NCBI GenBank assembly: GCA_965223085.1
Contig: OZ244981.1
Span: forward strand, 1,054,001 to 1,118,000
Direction: 5' to 3'
Length of the DNA: 64,000 nt
DNA from: CBDCVO01 sp965223085
GTDB taxonomy: Bacteria; Pseudomonadota; Gammaproteobacteria; Ga0077536
Positions 28,161 to 36,696 of this stretch are shown in pieces (the first letter of the stretch is position 1; every line of letters starts with the position of its first letter). The notes under the pieces are model-generated. The model did no database searches. It worked only from the letters and a program-made list of their open reading frames with translations, and had not been told where the DNA came from. A program made the translations under genes and the position numbers.

Positions 28161-28500
28161 CGGTAATATCGTGGGTCTATTTTAGCGAACGCGTCACATT
28201 TCCCCGTCTCGACAACAATCGGGGCCATACACCGAGCCCGGCAAAGTCGCCTATGGCACGGGGGCGATTCACTTCGTTCCGGGATTCCGGTGACGCTACC
28301 AAACTCTGCGGCGCGGTGTCGTTGCAGCGTGGCTGCTACGCACCCATGGTTATACCCCGCTTTGTCGCAAACAGCCTCGTAGTCGTTAAACCTGGGGCAC
28401 CTGAGCGCTGTCACGATCTGCCGTTGCGCCATCCGGGTGTCCCCAGCGTTTCGCTCGCGAGCGACCCGACTGATGGGTACACTCCCCCTCGATGAAAAAT
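28161..28500. other. Degenerate non-coding stretch
   Basis: About 340 bp with no frame I can assign. It is probably eroded upstream sequence of the monooxygenase fragment. I see no repeat end, RNA gene or clear hairpin. Confidence 0.3.
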
Positions 28501-28700
28501 GTTAACAGTAGTATAAAAAAGGTAATATAAGGATTATCAAAACGCCATATACAAACTTGAAATGCCGTATAGCATCGACAAATTAGTTAAAATATATATA
28601 GAAACCGAATAATTAATCATAAAAATAATTAGTTATAAATTCTTGTACAAATACGAATAATAATATACTATTAGGAATAAATTTTCCGTCAGGCAAGGAG
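28501..28700 (+). promoter_or_regulatory. AT-rich leader of the mgs operon
   Basis: By my count 28501-28680 has about 40 G/C in 180 bases (about 22% GC) against about 60% around it. It contains many TATAAT-like strings (for example TATAAA near 28513, TATATATA near 28593, ATAATATACTA near 28658), so an individual promoter cannot be chosen. The stretch ends in AAGGAG at 28695-28700, the ribosome site of mgsA. It may hold a strong or regulated promoter, or bind a silencer such as H-NS-like proteins. Confidence 0.55.
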
Positions 28701-28709
28701 TACAAATTG

Positions 28710-29606
28710 GTGTGCGGAATCGTCGGCCTGTTCCTTAAATCAAAGGTGATGAGGCGTCGCCTCGGTGAGTATCTTTCCTTAATGCTCATCGAGATGACGG
28801 AACGTGGGCCTGACAGTGCCGGGATTGCGATATACGGCAATTCGACGTCCGGCGAGATGAACAAAACCACATTGTTCAGTGCGGAAGACGAGTTCGACTG
28901 GAAGCGCTTATTCGAGGAATTCCAGGTGGAGTGCGGCGGTGAAGCCAGTTTGGAGTTGCGAGCCAACCACGCGGTTATTACATCGGGCGAATCGGCTTCC
29001 CGCTTCCACCACTGGATCAAGAGCCATTATCCGTCGCTTCATATCAACGGCTCAGGTCGTTCCATAGAAATCTACAAAGATGAAGGGCTGCCGGAGACCT
29101 TCATAAAGCGTTTTAGCGTGCATCAACTACAGGGTACGCACGGATTGGGTCACACGCGCATGGCCACTGAAAGTGCCGTCACGATTCAAGCCTCGCATCC
29201 ATTCTCAACCGGACAGGATCTTTGCCTTGTACATAACGGGTCCCTGTCCAATCACAATACCCTGCGTGACCGGTTGCGAAAGGCCGGGATCGTTTTCGAG
29301 ACCGACAATGACACCGAAGTCGCAGCCGGTTATTTGATGCACCGGATGCGGTTGGGCGACAGTTTGAACGAGGCACTCGAACGAGCGCTCGTCGATTTGG
29401 ATGGTTTCTATACATTTGCCATTGGTACGAGAGACGGTTTTGCCGTGTTACGCGATCCAATCGCGTGCAAGCCCGCAATCATGGCGGAAACGGATGAGTG
29501 GGTGTCGATGGCGTCGGAATATCGAGCCATTGCAGTACTGCCCGGTGCGGAGAACGCCGAATGCTGGGAACCGAAACCTGCGAAGATTTACAGCTGGAGT
29601 CACTGA
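28710..29606 (+). CDS. mgsA: N-methylglutamate synthase subunit A (class II amidotransferase-like)
   Basis: 298 residues from GTG at 28710. This start puts Cys at position 2 (MCGIVGLF), as needed for an N-terminal nucleophile amidotransferase, and lies 9 bases after AAGGAG; the TTG one codon earlier would bury the Cys. Conserved GATase II pieces follow: TERGPDSAGIAIYG, HGLGHTRMATESAVTIQASH and LCLVHNGSLSNHN. MgsA matches the amidotransferase domain of glutamate synthase. With MgsB and MgsC it makes N-methylglutamate from glutamate and methylamine or from gamma-glutamylmethylamide. The frame is intact and overlaps mgsB (TGATG). Confidence 0.88.
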   Translation: MCGIVGLFLKSKVMRRRLGEYLSLMLIEMTERGPDSAGIAIYGNSTSGEMNKTTLFSAEDEFDWKRLFEEFQVECGGEASLELRANHAVITSGESASRFHHWIKSHYPSLHINGSGRSIEIYKDEGLPETFIKRFSVHQLQGTHGLGHTRMATESAVTIQASHPFSTGQDLCLVHNGSLSNHNTLRDRLRKAGIVFETDNDTEVAAGYLMHRMRLGDSLNEALERALVDLDGFYTFAIGTRDGFAVLRDPIACKPAIMAETDEWVSMASEYRAIAVLPGAENAECWEPKPAKIYSWSH

Positions 29607-30298
29607 TGGGTACGCAACGCGTCGATCTCGAAACGAGCGCTGTCCGTGATCTGAATCAGGCGCTGCACGCCCTGAACGATACGAATGACGAATCCCACTG
29701 GCGCGTCAGCAACCCTAAAGGGCGGCATGCCATTGCGGTTGGGGTGGATGCGCCCTTGGATATCGAGATCGACGGGCATGTCGGGTATTACTGCGCCGGC
29801 ATGAACAAGCGCGCGACGATAAACATCCGGGGTAATTGTGGCCCCGGCGTCGCCGAAAACATGATGTCGGGGACTGTGCGGGTAACCGGCAGCGCATCGC
29901 AATATGCCGGCGCAACCGGGCATGGCGGACTACTCGTCATCGAAGGTAACGCCAGCTCTCGCTGCGGAATATCTATGAAGGGTATCGACATCGTAGTCAA
30001 AGGCTCCGTAGGGCATATGAGTGCTTTTATGGCTCAGAAGGGGCGATTGGTCATCTGTGGCGACGCGGGAGACGCCCTGGGTGACTCGCTTTACGAAGCG
30101 CGGATCTACGTCAAAGGAAGTGTTGACAGCCTCGGTGCCGACTGCATTGAGAAGCCGATGAAAAAGGAGCATGAAGAAGAACTGAAAGAGTTACTGGAGA
30201 AAGCAGCTATTACCGACGCCGGTGTCTCCGACTTCCGACGCTACGGATCTGCGCGCAAGCTCTATCGCTTCAGCATCGATAACGTAGATAGCTACTAG
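29606..30298 (+). CDS. mgsB: N-methylglutamate synthase subunit B (GXGXG beta-helix)
   Basis: 230 residues from ATG 29606, overlapping the mgsA stop. It consists of the GltB C-terminal beta-helix with repeated G-x-x-x-G turns (DGHVGYYCAGMNKRATINIRG, GNCGPGVAENMMSGTVRVTG-type segments, KGSVGHMSAFMAQKGRLVICG). The domain is structural in glutamate synthase, holding amidotransferase and flavin domains together. A frame open upstream to 29498 lies inside mgsA and is not used. Intact. Confidence 0.86.
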   Translation: MGTQRVDLETSAVRDLNQALHALNDTNDESHWRVSNPKGRHAIAVGVDAPLDIEIDGHVGYYCAGMNKRATINIRGNCGPGVAENMMSGTVRVTGSASQYAGATGHGGLLVIEGNASSRCGISMKGIDIVVKGSVGHMSAFMAQKGRLVICGDAGDALGDSLYEARIYVKGSVDSLGADCIEKPMKKEHEEELKELLEKAAITDAGVSDFRRYGSARKLYRFSIDNVDSY

Positions 30299-30308
30299 GC
30301 TAAAGATC

Positions 30309-31634
30309 ATGTTCGAAAAAATAGTCAACGCATACTTGCGCGAATCGGCGACATTTCCCCTGCCGGTTATCGCCGATATCCAGCGTGCCGCGCGAACCGG
30401 CATCTACGACATCCGCGGTTTCGGCGCGAAACGCCGTCTTCCGACATTCGACGATTTGGTTTTTCTCGGCGCGAGCATGACGCGTTATCCGCTGGAGGGT
30501 TATCGGGAACGTTGCGACACGAATGTCGTCCTGGGCACCCGTTTCGCGCGAAAACCGATTGAATTGAAGGTTCCGATCACGATCGCCGGCATGAGTTTCG
30601 GGGCCTTATCGGCTCCGGCCAAGGAGGCACTGGGGCGAGGTGCTTCGGAGGTCGGCACCAGCACCACTACTGGTGATGGTGGTATGACGCCGGAAGAACG
30701 CCGCCACTCGGATACGCTAGTCTACCAGTTGTTACCGTCCCGCTATGGCATGAACCCGGACGACCTCCGCAAAGCCGATGCCATCGAGGTCGTAGTGGGG
30801 CAGGGCGCGAAACCCGGTGGTGGCGGTATGTTGTTAGACCAGAAAATCAGCAAACGCGTCGCCGAGATGCGTGACTTGCCGGAAGGTATCGATCAGCGCA
30901 GCGCCTGCCGTCATCCCGACTGGACTGGGCCCGACGATCTCGCGATAAAGATCCAGGAACTGCGCGAGATCACCGATTGGGAAAAGCCGATCTATGTCAA
31001 GATCGGCGCGACCCGAACTTACTACGACGTCAAGCTGGCGGTTAAGGCCGGTGCCGACGTCGTCGTGGTGGACGGTATGCAGGGCGGGACAGCGGCGACA
31101 CAGGACGTGTTCATCGAGCATGTCGGGATCCCTACGTTGCCGGCCGTGGGATTGGCGGTACAAGCGCTGCAGGAGATGGAGATGCATCGCAAGGTCCAGC
31201 TGATCGTTTCCGGCGGCATACGAAGCGGTGCGGACGTCGCGAAGGCGCTGGCACTGGGCGCCGATGCGGTGTCGATCGGGGTTGCCGCCATGATTGCGCT
31301 CGGCGATAATAGCCCGGATTTCGAAGAAGAGTACCGGAAGCTTGGAACCTCTGCCGGTTACTATGACGACTATCAGGATGGCGACGATCCAACCGGCATT
31401 TCCACGCAAAGGGATGACCTGTCTTCGAAGTTCGATCCCATTAAGGGCGGTCGCCGCCTCGCTAACTATCTGCGCGTACTCACATTGGAAACTCAAACTC
31501 TCGCCCGTGCGTGCGGTAAAAGCCACGTGCACAATCTCGAACCGGAAGATCTGGTTGCGTTAACTATCGAGGCGGCCGCGATGGCCAGGGTGCCATTGGC
31601 GGGGACCCAGTGGATCCCCGGCAACGGCTTATGA
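30309..31634 (+). CDS. mgsC: N-methylglutamate synthase subunit C (FMN-binding synthase domain)
   Basis: 441 residues matching the central FMN domain of glutamate synthase: TIAGMSFGALSAPAKEALGR, STTTGDGGMTPEERRHSD, GQGAKPGGGGMLLDQKISK, VKIGATRTYYDVKLAVKAGA, VVVDGMQGGTAATQDVF and IVSGGIRSGADVAKALALGA. This is the catalytic subunit that carries out the reductive transfer. It follows mgsB by 10 bp on the same strand. Frame intact, length normal, all glycine-rich flavin loops present, so the synthase appears functional although the dehydrogenase genes downstream are broken. Confidence 0.88.
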   Translation: MFEKIVNAYLRESATFPLPVIADIQRAARTGIYDIRGFGAKRRLPTFDDLVFLGASMTRYPLEGYRERCDTNVVLGTRFARKPIELKVPITIAGMSFGALSAPAKEALGRGASEVGTSTTTGDGGMTPEERRHSDTLVYQLLPSRYGMNPDDLRKADAIEVVVGQGAKPGGGGMLLDQKISKRVAEMRDLPEGIDQRSACRHPDWTGPDDLAIKIQELREITDWEKPIYVKIGATRTYYDVKLAVKAGADVVVVDGMQGGTAATQDVFIEHVGIPTLPAVGLAVQALQEMEMHRKVQLIVSGGIRSGADVAKALALGADAVSIGVAAMIALGDNSPDFEEEYRKLGTSAGYYDDYQDGDDPTGISTQRDDLSSKFDPIKGGRRLANYLRVLTLETQTLARACGKSHVHNLEPEDLVALTIEAAAMARVPLAGTQWIPGNGL

Positions 31635-31683
31635 ACGCGTAAATGAAACGGACGAATCGAAATTTTGGCAATTGGGTTGGAGC

Positions 31684-32991
31684 ATGGCTACCGATCTGGC
31701 TCGTATAGCAAAAGAAAAAGGGATCAAATACTTTCTGATCAGCTTCGTCGATCTGTTTGGCGTACTGAGAGCAAAGTTGGTTCCCGCTTGCGCCATCAAG
31801 GGAATGCAGAAAGAGGGTGCCGGATTCGCGGGATTCGCTGCGTGGTTGGACATGACTCCTGCAGATCCCGATATGTTCGGATTGCCGGATCCAGACAGCC
31901 TGATCCAGTTGCCCTGGGATCGTGAAATCGGGTGGCTTGCTTCGGATCTGTGGATGGACGGAAAAGAAGTCGAGGCGTCACCCCGGGTCATGTTGAAACG
32001 ACAAATTGCGCGGGCCGAAGGATCAGGCTACTACATGAAAACCGGTGTGGAATGCGAGTATTTCCTGCTTAATCAGGAAGGAACGGGTATTTCCGACTCG
32101 AACGATACACAAAGCAAGCCGTGTTACGACCAGCAGGCTTTAATGCGTCGTTATCCCGTGATCAGGGAAATCTGTGATTGCATGCTCGAACTCGGCTGGG
32201 GGCCGTATCAGAACGATCACGAAGATGCGAACGGCCAGTTCGAAATGAATTGGGATTACGACGACGCGTTCAAGACCGCAGATCGTCACGTCTTCTTCAA
32301 GTACATGGTGAAAACCATTGCCGAAAAGCACGGTCTTCGTGCGACATTTATGCCGAAGCCGTTCGCAGGCTTGACGGGTAACGGCTGCCATACCCACGTG
32401 TCGCTATGGGACAAAAGTGGCAGGAAGAATTTGTTTCTGAAAAAGCGGGACAATCTCGGTTTATCGAAGCTTGCTTACGATTTCCTCGGCGGCATCATGC
32501 ATAACGCAACGGCTTTGTGCGCAATATTCAATCCCACGGTTAACAGCTACAAACGCATCAGCGCTCCGCGAACTACATCCGGGGCGACGTGGTCGCCGAA
32601 CTCGGTGACGTATACGGGGAACAATCGGACTCATATGATTCGGGTGCCAGACGATGGTCGCTTCGAATTGCGGTTGATGGATGGGTCTACGAATGCCTAC
32701 CTATCCCAGGCGGGAATTCTGGCCGCGGGACTGGATGGCATACAGAACAAGCGCGATCCAGGAGCCCCACTTCATATCAACATGTACGAAGACGGGCACA
32801 AAGTGAAATCGGCCAAGAAACTGCCGGCGACTTTGCTGGACGCATTACGGTTGCTCGAAAAGAGCAAGGAGATACGCGGCGCGCTGGGGGATGAATTCGT
32901 CGACTCTTACATCAAGTTGAGAATGGACGAGTGGCGGCAATACACCTCTCACTTGAGCGAGTGGGAAAGACAAAGCACCATGGATTGTTAG
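31684..32991 (+). CDS. gmaS: Gamma-glutamylmethylamide synthetase (glutamine synthetase-like)
   Basis: 435 residues from ATG 31684 (GGAG upstream; a TTG at 31672 is weaker). A glutamine synthetase fold: FLISFVDLFGVLRAKLVPA at the start, VECEYFLLNQEG with metal-binding Glu, ATP-binding FMPKPFAGLTGNGCHTHVSL, and YTGNNRTHMIRVPDDGRFEL. The order mgsABC-gmaS is that of the N-methylglutamate pathway of methylamine utilisation, so GmaS, which ligates methylamine to glutamate with ATP, is the best call. Ordinary glutamine synthetase is the alternative. The frame is intact and a terminator hairpin follows at 33108. Confidence 0.85.
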   Translation: MATDLARIAKEKGIKYFLISFVDLFGVLRAKLVPACAIKGMQKEGAGFAGFAAWLDMTPADPDMFGLPDPDSLIQLPWDREIGWLASDLWMDGKEVEASPRVMLKRQIARAEGSGYYMKTGVECEYFLLNQEGTGISDSNDTQSKPCYDQQALMRRYPVIREICDCMLELGWGPYQNDHEDANGQFEMNWDYDDAFKTADRHVFFKYMVKTIAEKHGLRATFMPKPFAGLTGNGCHTHVSLWDKSGRKNLFLKKRDNLGLSKLAYDFLGGIMHNATALCAIFNPTVNSYKRISAPRTTSGATWSPNSVTYTGNNRTHMIRVPDDGRFELRLMDGSTNAYLSQAGILAAGLDGIQNKRDPGAPLHINMYEDGHKVKSAKKLPATLLDALRLLEKSKEIRGALGDEFVDSYIKLRMDEWRQYTSHLSEWERQSTMDC

Positions 32992-33107
32992 TCGGAACCC
33001 TCCGATCCCGCACCGACCTACGGCGGGTTTCCTGTGTTTCAGGATGCAATTTTTCAGCGTACGTGACAACGGAGCCTCTAAATACCTCCGCGCGCGAGGC
33101 TCATTTA

Positions 33108-33144
33108 TTGGTGGCTATCTCTCGATAGCCACCAAATGTTTTTT
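33108..33144 (+). terminator. Rho-independent terminator after gmaS
   Basis: Perfect 11-bp inverted repeat TTGGTGGCTAT (33108-33118) and ATAGCCACCAA (33125-33135) with a 6-base loop, followed after two bases by a run of T (33138-33144). It sits 116 bp past gmaS and 64 bp before the mgdA remnant, so the dehydrogenase remnants would not be read from the mgs promoter. Confidence 0.8.
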
Positions 33145-33208
33145 CGCGGGAACCAGCAGCTAATGATTGTTTACGTCAAATTGGATACCCCGCTAATCAA
33201 ATAGCACT

Positions 33209-34270
33209 ATGGCATGGTCGTTACTAAAGATGGGTTTGCGCGGGAACAGGGCTGACGTACAGCATATCCCGAAACAAGGTGATCTCAAATCGCATTATGA
33301 CATCGTCATAATCGGCGGCGGCGGGCATGGTCTCGCAACGGCGTATTACCTTGCTAAAGACTGGGGGATCACCAATGTGGCCGTTTTGGAAAAAGCGTAT
33401 CTGGCCGGCGGCAACACTGCGCGCAATACAACCATCGTCCGCGTCAATTATCTGACACCCGAAGGTACCCGGTTTTACGACGAATCGCTGCAGATGTTTC
33501 GTGATCTGAGCCATGCGCTCGATTACAACATCATGTATCGGAACGTGGGCATATCTGACCCTTGCCCACACCGACGCCGCGGTGCGCACGGCACGCTGGC
33601 GGGCGGCGGAATACGGTGTCGAAATCCATACCCAGGTGGAAGTCACCAGGCTAAGGATAGATGACGGAGGGTTACCGGCGTACAGACGTCGCGCGGTGAC
33701 ATCGCCTGCGGCAGCGTATTGCAGGCCGTGGCGGGCATGAGTTCGGAGGTTGCTGCAATGGCAGGCTTTAAACTCCCAATCAAAACCGTTCCGCTGTAGG
33801 CCCGCGTATCCGAAGCCGTTAAGCCCTTTCTCGATCCGATCATCGTTTCTGGCTCATTACACGTCTATGTCTTGCAATCCTCGCGTGGAGAACTTGTGAT
33901 GGGCGCATCGGCAGATCCTTATCAACTTTACGCTACCCGTTCGACATGGGAATTCAAAGAAGAGCCAATGATGCATTTGCTGGAACTGTTCCCGTTCGTC
34001 GGCAAGTTGCGCGTGCTGCGCCAATGGGCGGGAATGACCGATATGACCCCTGACTTCAGCCCGGTGATGAGCATAACGCCGGTCAAAAACTACTACATCG
34101 ATGCTGGTTGGGGCACCTGGGGATTCAAGGCGACCCCGGTATGCGGAAGACGCATGGCCGAAACCGTCGCCACGGGCGCGGCGCCCGATCTGATAAAATC
34201 ATTCGCGCTGGAGCGCTTCTATCGCTTTGATCAGGGGGGTGAGCGCGGCGCGGCGTCGGTCGGACATTAG
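33209..34270 (+). pseudogene. mgdA: N-methylglutamate dehydrogenase subunit A-like, SoxB homologue (broken)
   Basis: The N-terminal 110 residues are intact, with the FAD motif IIGGGGHGLATAYYLAKDWG and NTARNTTIVRVNYLTPEG. At about 33548 the frame is lost. The next readable stretch (AHTDAAVRTARWRAAEYGVE, frame of 33513) shows that about 60-70 residues are deleted. A third frame gives ELVMGASADPYQLYATRS and ends AGWGTWGFKATP at 34270. It also crosses a TAG near 33798 (PLKTVPL-type segment). Total length is about 200 bp short of an intact SoxB-like gene. At least two frameshifts, one deletion and one stop rule out a product. Confidence 0.82.
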
Positions 34271-34307
34271 CCATAATCGACGCGATAACGAAGGGGCTTG
34301 ACCAGCG

Positions 34308-34598
34308 ATGAAAATGATGCCGTGTCCGATGAACGGCTTGAGGAATATGACGGAATTCGTCTGCGGCGGCGAAGTCGTCTCTCAGCCGGATCCCAACAAT
34401 TGCGGCGCCCGTGAGTGGGCGGATTATCTCTTCATGGAAAACAACACAAAAGCCGTCGTCCGCGAGCGGTGGTTACACCTGCCAGCGTCGTATTGGTTCA
34501 TTGCCGAACGCGACACCGAAACCAACGAGATCGCAAAAGCTTATCCAGCCGGTGAGGTCTATAGCCGGCGTGTCGATTACCCGGACAGGTCGGAATGA
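34308..34598 (+). CDS. mgdB: N-methylglutamate dehydrogenase subunit B-like (SoxD homologue)
   Basis: 96 residues with an open frame. It aligns with SoxD-type delta subunits: EFVCGGEVVSQPDPNNCGAR, EWADYLFMENNTKAVVRERW and YWFIAERDTETNEI. In place of the zinc ribbon CPYCG it has CPMNG, and the HxxGC segment is replaced by HLPASYWF, so the zinc site of SoxD is not complete. I believe the methylglutamate dehydrogenase branch can lack it, so this need not be damage. The stop overlaps the start of the mgdC remnant (ATGA). With broken partners on both sides the gene is probably a relic that has not yet acquired a stop. Confidence 0.65.
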   Translation: MKMMPCPMNGLRNMTEFVCGGEVVSQPDPNNCGAREWADYLFMENNTKAVVRERWLHLPASYWFIAERDTETNEIAKAYPAGEVYSRRVDYPDRSE

Positions 34599-35733
34599 AC
34601 GGCGCCGTAAACAGTATGCGTTTATTGGATCCCGCCGGCGTGCTCGTCGGCAACGTCGAATCGCATCCCCGGATCACGGTAGTGCGCAATGCTCTGTGGT
34701 CGGGCTGGTTGCCGATAATTTTCTGGCGGTCATGACGGAGACACGCTTGATCAAGTTACGGGCAAAAGCCGTCATCGCTGCAACCGGCTCCTTCGAGCAG
34801 CCCGCCATATTTCGTAACAACGACTTGCCCGGCGTGATGTTGGGCTCCGCGGCGCAACGCCTGATCCGCTTGTACGGTGTCAAGCCCGGCAACAGGGCCG
34901 TCGTGCTGACTGCCAACGACGATGGTTACGGTGTCGCCCTCGATCTGATAGAGGCGGGGTCGTCGTCGCCCCAGTTATCGATATGCGTCAAGGTTTTCCT
35001 GCTACCGAGCTCGGTGCCGCGGTCAGGAAGAGCGGGGTTGCGGTATTGCACGGACATACGGTAGTCGAGGCGGTGCCCGGATCAGGCATGCAGTCGGTCA
35101 CAGGCGTGAACGTTGCCGCGATCGTCGCTGAGGGAAGGGTTGGTGCCGGTTTGCAGTTCGTCAAATGTGACTTGCTGTGCATGTCGGTCGGATACACGCC
35201 TGCGGCACAATTGTCGTGTCACTCGGGTGCACGCATGCAATACGATGAGTCGGCCGCGTTACTAATGATAGACGACAGCTCTGTAAGCCCCAATTCGCTC
35301 CTCGCCGGATCCGTCAACGCGGTTTTCGGATTAAGTGCGGTGGAGAGCGATGGTGTAAGGGTGGGAAATGTCGCTGCCGGCCTGGCGGGTTGCGACGTAT
35401 CTCCGGAGACCGCGGTGCCCGATCGGACGGGTGCCGGTGTTCAGAATCACCCGTGGCCGATCTTTGCGCATCCCAAGGGCAAGGAATTCGTCGACGAATT
35501 CCTTCAGAGCAGAGACATCGAACGCGCCGTCGCAGAGGGCTACGACGATCTCGACCTCGTGAAGCGTTATTCGACCGTCGTGATGGGACCCTCGCAAGGC
35601 CGTCAATCGGCGCTCACTAATCTACCATCGCGACACGAGCCGCGGGACGGTCGATCCAGGATCTGAATCTGACCACACAAAGGCCGCCCTTCCACCCAGA
35701 GCCCATCCGGCTATCGGCCGGGAAATCATTTCA
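34595..35733 (+). pseudogene. mgdC: N-methylglutamate dehydrogenase subunit C-like, SoxA homologue (broken, truncated)
   Basis: The start overlaps mgdB, but after a few codons the sequence jumps to LLDPAGVLVGNVESHPRI, so about 200-250 N-terminal residues are deleted. Frame 34411 carries KAVIAATGSFEQPAIFRNND and VVLTANDDGYGVALDLIEAG. Frame 34983 carries CDLLCMSVGYTPAAQLSCHS, HPKGKEFVDEFLQSRDIERA and MGPSQGRQSALTN. A last frameshift lets TTQRPPFHPEPIRLSAGKSF be read up to about 35733, where the IS6-like relic begins. The whole GcvT-like folate domain (about 380 residues) is gone, as is any mgdD gene. Confidence 0.82.
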
Positions 35734-36000
35734 ATCGTCACGGCGTACGGCGATGCATCATCGGCATGTCGAGCTGGGCATGCAGGCGATGCCGGCGGAC
35801 ATATTGGGGTGCGAATTTATTGCACCAAAGTCGAACGGATCCGTGCGTGACGGTGATCCCTCGCTGAGCCAAGAGATCTTCGATATCTCGATGGCTCAAG
35901 CTGAACCGGAAGTAGAGCCAGACAGCGTATTGAATGATCTCTGGCGGAAATCGGTGGCGCTTACAGATGCCGACGTTTTTATTCATCTGACACGTATCGC
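35734..36000 (-). pseudogene. IS6-family transposase, N-terminal fragment
   Basis: The minus strand from ATG 35986 reads RHRFPPEIIQYAVWLYFRFS, then LSHRDIEDLLAQRGITVTHG, then SVRLWCNKFAP, the helix-turn-helix region of IS6/IS26-type transposases. It stops after about 80 residues; the DDE domain is absent. It marks the point where the mgdC remnant and presumably mgdD were lost. Confidence 0.75.
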
Positions 36001-36059
36001 GCGGACGCGATTAACTTGGCAGTATCCGCTTCCGAGTTGGGCGAGTAATTACGGTGAAT

Positions 36060-36356
36060 TCACATTTCTCCGTAACCCGCTTCCCGTTGGCTTCGGATCG
36101 CGAGCACGAAAACCGTATCCAGCGGTTCAATATACTTGTATGAGGCCACGTAACCACGCGCGCGACGTCCAATGACTAATTCACGTGTACCACCAAACGC
36201 GATTCTGCCAATGAAGGGACTAGTTTGAAGTACTTCGATTGCCCGAATGATCTCGCCGATGCGGTCGGAGGCATTGGCTACGGAGTGCTCCAGTAAATGG
36301 TCAAGAATCCGATCGAAGTCTTCCTGGATCCGAGGAACCAGTTCGATCGATGCCAT
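36060..36356 (-). CDS. RelE/ParE-family toxin
   Basis: 98 residues with the ParE/RelE arrangement: IELVPRIQEDFDRILDHLLE (N-terminal helices), RIGEIIRAIEVLQTSPFIGR, then the beta sheet GTRELVIGRRARGYVASYKY and DTVFVLAIRSQREAGY. These proteins poison gyrase (ParE) or cut mRNA on the ribosome (RelE). Its start is 3 bp from the antitoxin stop on the same strand, the usual antitoxin-first order. The frame is intact although it is surrounded by decayed elements. Confidence 0.85.
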   Translation of the reverse strand: MASIELVPRIQEDFDRILDHLLEHSVANASDRIGEIIRAIEVLQTSPFIGRIAFGGTRELVIGRRARGYVASYKYIEPLDTVFVLAIRSQREAGYGEM

Positions 36357-36359
36357 TCT

Positions 36360-36644
36360 CTAAGGTGCCAGTTTCTTTGCTAGCGGACGTTTGGCCGCTT
36401 TTCCCGCTACACGGGTTTCGAGATAGGTCCGCATCGTTTTCCAGGGGATCGTCTCGCCCGTGTCGGCGAGTTCGGCATAACGATTTTCGGCGACTTCAAA
36501 AAAATCACCGCGACGCTCTGCCCGCTCTGCTTTTTCGGCAATCGCTTCCAGAATGAAGCTATGTGCGCTCGTCCCGGCTCGCTCGGCAGCGAGCGCAACT
36601 CGCGCCTTCAGCTCCCGAGGTATTCGTATTGTTGTCGTGGACAT
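36360..36644 (-). CDS. Ribbon-helix-helix antitoxin
   Basis: 94 residues. The N terminus TTTIRIPRELKARVALAAER with GTSAHSFILEAIAEKAERAE is a CopG/Arc-type ribbon-helix-helix DNA-binding domain. The C-terminal half, FFEVAENRYAELADTGETIP, would wrap the toxin. The ribosome site AAGGAGG lies just before ATG 36644. A perfect 36-bp palindrome 16 bp upstream is the expected autoregulatory operator. Confidence 0.85.
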   Translation of the reverse strand: MSTTTIRIPRELKARVALAAERAGTSAHSFILEAIAEKAERAERRGDFFEVAENRYAELADTGETIPWKTMRTYLETRVAGKAAKRPLAKKLAP

Positions 36645-36660
36645 TCAATCCTCCTTCGAC

Positions 36661-36696
36661 ATTGCCTTTGTAGCACTTTTGTGCTACAAAGGCAAT
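36661..36696. promoter_or_regulatory. Perfect palindromic operator of the toxin-antitoxin pair
   Basis: Left arm ATTGCCTTTGTAGCAC (36661-36676), TTTT spacer, right arm GTGCTACAAAGGCAAT (36681-36696): 16 of 16 positions pair. The core GTAGCAC/GTGCTAC suits a dimeric ribbon-helix-helix repressor. No T run follows in the direction of transcription, so an operator is more likely than a terminator. Confidence 0.75.

Noticed and set aside
28501..28700. Replication origin
   Set aside because: AT-rich, but I see no DnaA boxes (TTATCCACA type) and no dnaA, gyrB or partition genes nearby.
33209..34270. Programmed frameshift in the mgdA homologue
   Set aside because: More than one frameshift, an in-frame stop and a deletion of conserved residues are needed, which fits decay, not recoding.
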